From the NCBI GenBank assembly GCA_003170115.1, contig PMZS01000281.1:7202-25215 (forward strand): DNA of 18,014 nucleotides. Direction: 5' to 3'. Below, piece after piece: positions 14,466 to 18,014 of the stretch. This DNA comes from Spirochaetaceae bacterium. GTDB lineage: Bacteria; Spirochaetota; Spirochaetia; SZUA-6; Fen-1364. Positions within the stretch are counted from its first letter, which is position 1; each line of letters opens with the position of its first letter. The notes under the pieces were generated by a model. The model was not told the DNA's origin. It was given only the letters and a program-made list of their open reading frames with translations, and made no database searches. The translations under genes and the position numbers were made by a program.

Positions 14466-16353
14466 TCGCCCCGCCTCCCTCACGGCGGTCCCCGGCATGC
14501 CGGGTCGCGGACCCGGTCTCGGCGGGCCGGGAGCGCAGATGCGCGGTGCACCGCGGGTGCGGCCCCACGACCTTTGGCACACCGTCGGCCGGATCTGGTC
14601 CTATTTCGGGGGCGAACGCGGCCGCATTCTCCTCGTTGCCGGCTTCGTCCTCCTGGACTCCGCGCTGGGGATGGCCGTTCCCTACCTGATCGGGAGGGGA
14701 ATCGATGCGATCGCGGCCATCGACAGCGGCCATGTGACGCTCGTTGCGTCCGTTCTTGGCGGGGCGAGTATTCCGGCGGGCGCCCTTGCCATTGCGGCGT
14801 TCGCCCTGCTGGCCGCCTACCTCGGCGGCGCGTTCCTGCAGACCATCGAGGGCTGGATCATGGCGGGAGTCTCCCAGCGCATGGTGCGCAACGTACGCGA
14901 AGGCTTTTTCGACAAGATGCAGCAGCTCCCGCTCGCGTTTTTCGACACGAGGCCGCACGGGGACATCATGAGCAGGCTCACCAATGACGTGGATGCGGTG
15001 AGCACGACGGTCTCCCAATCCTCCGTGCAGCTCATGTCCGGCTTCATGGTGGTGGCGGGCACGCTCTCGATCATGTTCATCCTCAATCCGGTCATGGCCG
15101 TCGCGAGCCTCCTCCCTGTTCCGCTGGTTTTTGCCCTGACAGCCACGATCTCGCGCCGCACGCGCGCTCTCTTCATGGCGCAGCAGACCGCCCTCGGGAC
15201 GCTGAACGGACATATAGAGGAAACCGTCACGGGCATCCAGGCGGTGAAGGCGTTCGGCCGCGAGCCCCAGAGCCGTGCGAGCTTTGCCCGGATCAATGAG
15301 AGGCTGCGCCGCGACGGCACGCGCGCGCAGATCTGGACGGGATTCCTCATGCCGATGATGAACGTCATCGGAAACCTCGCGTTTGCCGCCGTTGCCGTGA
15401 CCGGCGGATTCATGGCCGTGCGCGGCCTGATCAGCGTCGGCCTCATTGCCACCTTCATCTCGTATTCCCGGCAGTTCGTGCGGCCCTTGAACGACATCGC
15501 CAACACGTGGAACACCCTGATGTCCGCGGTGGCGGGCGCCGAGCGCGTTTTCGAAGTGCTGGACGAGAAGGAGGAGCCCGCCGACGCTGAAGGAGCCCGG
15601 GAGCTGGACAAGCCTCGGGGCCAGGTGGAGTTCCGGGACGTGAGCTTCGGCTACCGCCCCGACGTGCCGGTCCTTCGTGACGTCAGCCTTGAGGCTCCCG
15701 CGGGGAGCGTGACCGCCATTGTGGGACGGACCGGCGCGGGGAAGACGACGATCGTCAACCTTCTCTGCCGGTTTTACGAGGTCTCCAGGGGGGCAATCCT
15801 GATCGACGGAACGGACATCAGGATGTACACACGGGCGACCCTGCGGCGGGCGTTTGCCGTGGTGCTCCAGGACGGCTGGCTCTTCTCGGGCACGGTGCGT
15901 GACAACATCCTCTACGGCCGGCCCGGGGCCTCGGAAGCGGACATTCGGCACGCCGCCGCCCTGGCCGGCGCCGACCATGCCATCGAACGCCTGCCGCGGG
16001 GATACGACACGGAGCTCGTGGAATCCGGCGCCAACCTGAGCCAGGGGCAGCGCCAGCTCATCGCCATTGCCCGCGCGGCGCTGGCAACCCCCACCTTGCT
16101 GGTCCTGGACGAGGCGACCAGCTCCGTGGACGCGCGGACAGAGCTGCGCATCCAGCAGGGCATGATCGAGCTGATGAAGGGACGGACGAGCTTCATCATC
16201 GCCCACCGCCTCTCGACGATCCGTGACGCGGACACCGTGCTGGTCGTGGATGCGGGCCGCATCGTGGAGCGCGGAAGTCCGGAAGAGCTGGCCGCCCGGG
16301 ACGGGTATTTCCGCAAGCTCTCCGAGACTCAGCGCGGCGGCATCGAGATCTGA
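14458..16353 (+). CDS. Heterodimeric ABC exporter, subunit 2 (catalytic half-transporter)
   Basis: 631 residues from GTG 14458, which has AAGGAGG six bases upstream and overlaps the stop of subunit 1. The frame extends further upstream only as shadow. The N-terminal ~35 residues are Gly/Pro/Arg-rich, as is common in this subunit. Membrane domain ~40-360 with TGIQAVKAFGRE (258-269). Nucleotide-binding domain: Walker A GRTGAGKT (423-430), signature LSQGQ (527-531), Walker B LLVLDE with catalytic E552, and switch H583 in IIAHRLSTI. So this subunit supplies the working Walker B, while its LSQGQ signature faces the degenerate site of subunit 1. This matches the TM288/BmrD partner type. Confidence 0.94.
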   Translation: MSDRPASLTAVPGMPGRGPGLGGPGAQMRGAPRVRPHDLWHTVGRIWSYFGGERGRILLVAGFVLLDSALGMAVPYLIGRGIDAIAAIDSGHVTLVASVLGGASIPAGALAIAAFALLAAYLGGAFLQTIEGWIMAGVSQRMVRNVREGFFDKMQQLPLAFFDTRPHGDIMSRLTNDVDAVSTTVSQSSVQLMSGFMVVAGTLSIMFILNPVMAVASLLPVPLVFALTATISRRTRALFMAQQTALGTLNGHIEETVTGIQAVKAFGREPQSRASFARINERLRRDGTRAQIWTGFLMPMMNVIGNLAFAAVAVTGGFMAVRGLISVGLIATFISYSRQFVRPLNDIANTWNTLMSAVAGAERVFEVLDEKEEPADAEGARELDKPRGQVEFRDVSFGYRPDVPVLRDVSLEAPAGSVTAIVGRTGAGKTTIVNLLCRFYEVSRGAILIDGTDIRMYTRATLRRAFAVVLQDGWLFSGTVRDNILYGRPGASEADIRHAAALAGADHAIERLPRGYDTELVESGANLSQGQRQLIAIARAALATPTLLVLDEATSSVDARTELRIQQGMIELMKGRTSFIIAHRLSTIRDADTVLVVDAGRIVERGSPEELAARDGYFRKLSETQRGGIEI

Positions 16354-16375
16354 CCCGGGCGGGCAACTGGAGGTC

Positions 16376-17017
16376 TTATCCATCCGGGAAGAGCATGCCC
16401 TGCCGGCCGCGCAGCCGCTCGGCCACTGTGTCCACGATCAGGTCCAGATCCTTCGAATCCTTCACGAAATCCAGCCGATCTGAGGGCACGACGAGCACCG
16501 GAGAAAGGGAGAAGCCAGAGATCCACTCCTCATACAGTTCGTTGAGACTTTCCAGGTACTCATTGGTGATGCGCGCCTCGAACTGCCTGCCCCGAAGGGC
16601 AATCCTCTCCTGCAGGGTCGGCACCGAGGCGCGCAGGTATACCACGAGGTCCGGCGGCGCGAGCAGTGTCGTGAGGGTGCGGTACAGGCCCTGGTAGGTG
16701 TTCCAGTCCCGATCGCTGATGGCTCCCTGGAGGTGCAGGGCGCGCGCGAAAACCTCCGCGTCCTCGTAGAACGACCTGTCCTGGACCACCGCGCGCGGCA
16801 CGTCCATGAGTGCACGGTGCGCCTGGGCCCGGTAGGTGAGGAAGAAGACCTGGGAATGGAACGCCTAGGCGCGCATATCCCTGTAGAAGTCATCGAGATA
16901 GGGATTCTCCGCGACCGGCTCGTAGTAGGGCTCCCACCCCAGCCGTTCGCACAGCATGCTCACCAGAGTTGATTTGCCCGCCCCGATGTTGCCTGCAAGC
17001 ACCACGTAGCTGTTCAT
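16376..17017 (-). pseudogene. Deoxynucleoside kinase interrupted by an in-frame TAG
   Basis: One frame from ATG 17017 to TAA 16376 gives 213 codons, the normal length, with a single TAG at codon 51 (16867-16865). Before the stop: P-loop GNIGAGKS (9-16) and ENPYLDDFYRDMRA. After it: AFHSQVFFLTYRAQ, D80-R81-S82 (the DRS/ERS motif), and the LID region RGRQFEARITNEYLESLNELYEEW-type (142-165). Together these are the dCK/dGK family, which phosphorylates deoxynucleosides for salvage. Codon 51 falls where family members carry an aromatic residue before (A/S)FxxQ, so TGG to TAG is the simplest change. GGAG precedes the ATG. As read, only a 50-residue stub would be made. No frameshift or other lesion is visible, so this is a very recent mutation, a readthrough site or a sequencing error. 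Confidence 0.85.
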
Positions 17018-17024
17018 AGGACTC

Positions 17025-17043
17025 CTCGGTATCTTACACCGAG
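17025..17043. other. Inverted repeat in the dNK leader
   Basis: CTCGGT-ATCTTAC-ACCGAG, six-pair arms with a 7-base loop, just upstream of the deoxynucleoside kinase start. Its lower arm runs into the GAGGAG ribosome site (minus strand). It could be a small operator or an mRNA hairpin that limits ribosome access. No -10/-35 pair at good spacing was found around it. Confidence 0.3.
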
Positions 17044-17109
17044 AGCCTGCGCCGCCGACAACTGAATTCACGCGGCACTGTCCCCCGTGAGTATGAGCGG
17101 GGGCTGAGG

Positions 17110-18014
17110 ATGAGCACAGGATTTGTCCGCGTGTCGGCAATGGCGTTCGTCTGCCTGTGTGGGTGCGCTCCCGTTGTCCTGCCTCCCGCGGATGGAGGAA
17201 GTCCCGCACTCACATCATTCGCCTTTCTCACTCCGACTGCCCAGGCAACCATTGCTGAGGAGGAGCGCACTGTTCGCCTGGAAGTGCCGTCGGGCACCGA
17301 CCTCTCGGCGCTCGTGGCGGTGTACGTTGCCTCGGGAGCCCGGGTCACCGTCGCGGGCGTCGACCAGGTGAGCGGCCGAACGGCGAACAATTTCTCCAAT
17401 CCCGTGGAGTATGTCGTCGCGGGATCGGATGGCTCCAGCGCGACCTACGTTGTTCGAGTTTCGGTCCGTGCTCCCCTGGCGCAGGAGAAGTCCATCACCG
17501 AGTTTGCCTTCCGGGAACCGACGGTGAACGCCACGATCGACGAAACCCGGCACTCAATCGCCGCGGTGGTTCCGCATGGCACCGACCGCTCCTCTCTCGT
17601 TGCTGTTTTTCTCTCCACGGGAATCCGGGTGACGGTGGATGACACCGAACAGGTGAGCGGCGTGACAATCAATGACTTTGTCGAACCCCGCACATACGTC
17701 GTGACGGCAGAGGACGGATCCAGCTCCAGCTACATCGTGGAGGTTCAGGAAGCGCCGGGCGCGGAGAAGTGCCTCACGTCTTTTTCGCTCCTGTGTCCCG
17801 GGGCCACGGCGGTGATTGACGAAGCGCAGCGGATCGTCCATGCAAGAGCTGCGGACGGCACCGGGCTGTCATCGCTTGTTGCCGAGTTCTCCATCACAGG
17901 CGCATCCGTGCGGGTGGCGGGCAGGGTGCAGCAAAGCGGGATCACCGCGAATGACTTCACCAGTCCCGTGGAGTACGAGGTGATCGCGGAAGACGGCACA
18001 AGCGTCGTGTACAC
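17110..18014 (+). CDS. Putative lipoprotein with tandem DUF5018-like (cadherin/Ig-like) repeats, 3' end beyond window
   Basis: Open frame of 301 codons from ATG 17110 to the window end without a stop. The N-terminus is a signal sequence (FVRVSAMAFVCLCGC) with a loose lipobox LCGC (C19). A Cys at the -2 position is unusual. After a short Pro/Gly linker come three copies of a ~93-residue domain: residues 34-119, 128-213 and 221 onward. Each has (I/L)T.F.F at the start, GTD.S.LVA and a (T/S)G..V.V strand in the middle, then Q.SG.T.NDF..P..Y.V.A.DGS...Y.V. This is the DUF5018-like beta-sandwich module seen in surface proteins. The protein is most likely anchored outside and extended. Function (adhesion, sugar binding or scaffold) is not shown. 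GCTGAGG sits close to the ATG as a weak ribosome site. Confidence 0.85.
   Translation, partial: MSTGFVRVSAMAFVCLCGCAPVVLPPADGGSPALTSFAFLTPTAQATIAEEERTVRLEVPSGTDLSALVAVYVASGARVTVAGVDQVSGRTANNFSNPVEYVVAGSDGSSATYVVRVSVRAPLAQEKSITEFAFREPTVNATIDETRHSIAAVVPHGTDRSSLVAVFLSTGIRVTVDDTEQVSGVTINDFVEPRTYVVTAEDGSSSSYIVEVQEAPGAEKCLTSFSLLCPGATAVIDEAQRIVHARAADGTGLSSLVAEFSITGASVRVAGRVQQSGITANDFTSPVEYEVIAEDGTSVVY
17209..18014 (+). repeat. Tandem protein-coding repeat, three units of ~280-285 bp
   Basis: Units at about 17209-17466, 17491-17748 and 17770-18014 (the last incomplete). Start-to-start distances are 95 and 93 codons. Conservation is at protein level (SG.T.NDF, DGS, GTD.S.LVA) and only patchy in DNA, so the duplication is old. 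More units probably follow beyond the edge. Confidence 0.8.

Noticed and set aside
12654..16383. Very long minus-strand frames opposite both ABC exporter genes (642 and 661 codons)
   Set aside because: They are His/Asp/Gly/Arg-rich, have no recognisable motif and mirror high-GC codons of well-supported genes on the plus strand.
16376..17017. UAG recoding (changed genetic code or pyrrolysine) as the explanation for the kinase amber
   Set aside because: Only one in-frame TAG is seen, and TAG ends pyrK and the lipoprotein gene in the normal way. The window gives no sign of genome-wide recoding.
17215..18014. Series of short minus-strand frames with similar sequences, which could suggest a tandem small-gene array
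   Set aside because: They are the antisense image of the DUF5018-like repeats and inherit their periodicity.

Overview
The window is from a GC-rich bacterium. Genes are tightly packed on both strands, with overlapping starts and stops, clear Shine-Dalgarno sites and sigma70-type promoters. The lineage cannot be fixed from sequence alone. Two putative lipoproteins, one built of tandem DUF5018-like repeats, an ODC-OPRT fusion (PyrF-PyrE order), an M3 oligoendopeptidase F and formate-tetrahydrofolate ligase would fit a GC-rich spirochaete or a similar environmental lineage, but this is only a suggestion.

Positions 1-2734 form a small accessory or defence island. On the minus strand lie the first 14 codons of an asparaginase-like gene, a single-chain MntA-HepT protein (nucleotidyltransferase antitoxin fused to a HEPN toxin, type VII toxin-antitoxin), and a possible small ORF upstream of it. 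Divergent on the plus strand is a type II restriction-modification pair: a beta-class (probably m4C) DNA methyltransferase, then a PD-(D/E)XK endonuclease joined to it by an ATGA overlap. The endonuclease seems to have lost its last ~31 codons to a frameshift in an A5 run. The methyltransferase is visibly less GC-rich than the housekeeping genes, consistent with acquisition.

Positions 2784-5878 (minus) are a compact pyrimidine operon covering the last three steps of UMP synthesis: pyrFE (OMP decarboxylase fused to orotate phosphoribosyltransferase), pyrD (class 1B dihydroorotate dehydrogenase) and pyrK (its Fe-S/FAD electron-transfer subunit). All junctions overlap. Back to back with it, 5934-8042 (plus) is a MarR regulator plus a DrrAB-like ABC exporter. 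Its promoter is overlaid by a perfect 7-1-7 palindrome, the likely MarR operator.

Positions 8059-11721 hold pepF (minus) and fhs (plus), divergent from a short AT-rich spacer containing a 22-bp-phased direct repeat. Positions 11737-12014 hold the remains of a vapBC locus: a short antitoxin and a PIN toxin that stops after 31 codons. The end of the remnant carries a good promoter for an unknown lipoprotein. Downstream is a heterodimeric ABC exporter pair, whose first subunit has a degenerate ATPase site, paired with a canonical second subunit.

The right end holds a deoxynucleoside kinase gene (minus) interrupted by one in-frame TAG, and a lipoprotein-like repeat protein (plus) that runs off the window. 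No tRNA, rRNA, CRISPR array, insertion sequence or replication origin was seen. The most unusual items are the one-polypeptide MntA-HepT, the amber-interrupted kinase, the frameshifted restriction enzyme and the MarR operator-promoter.
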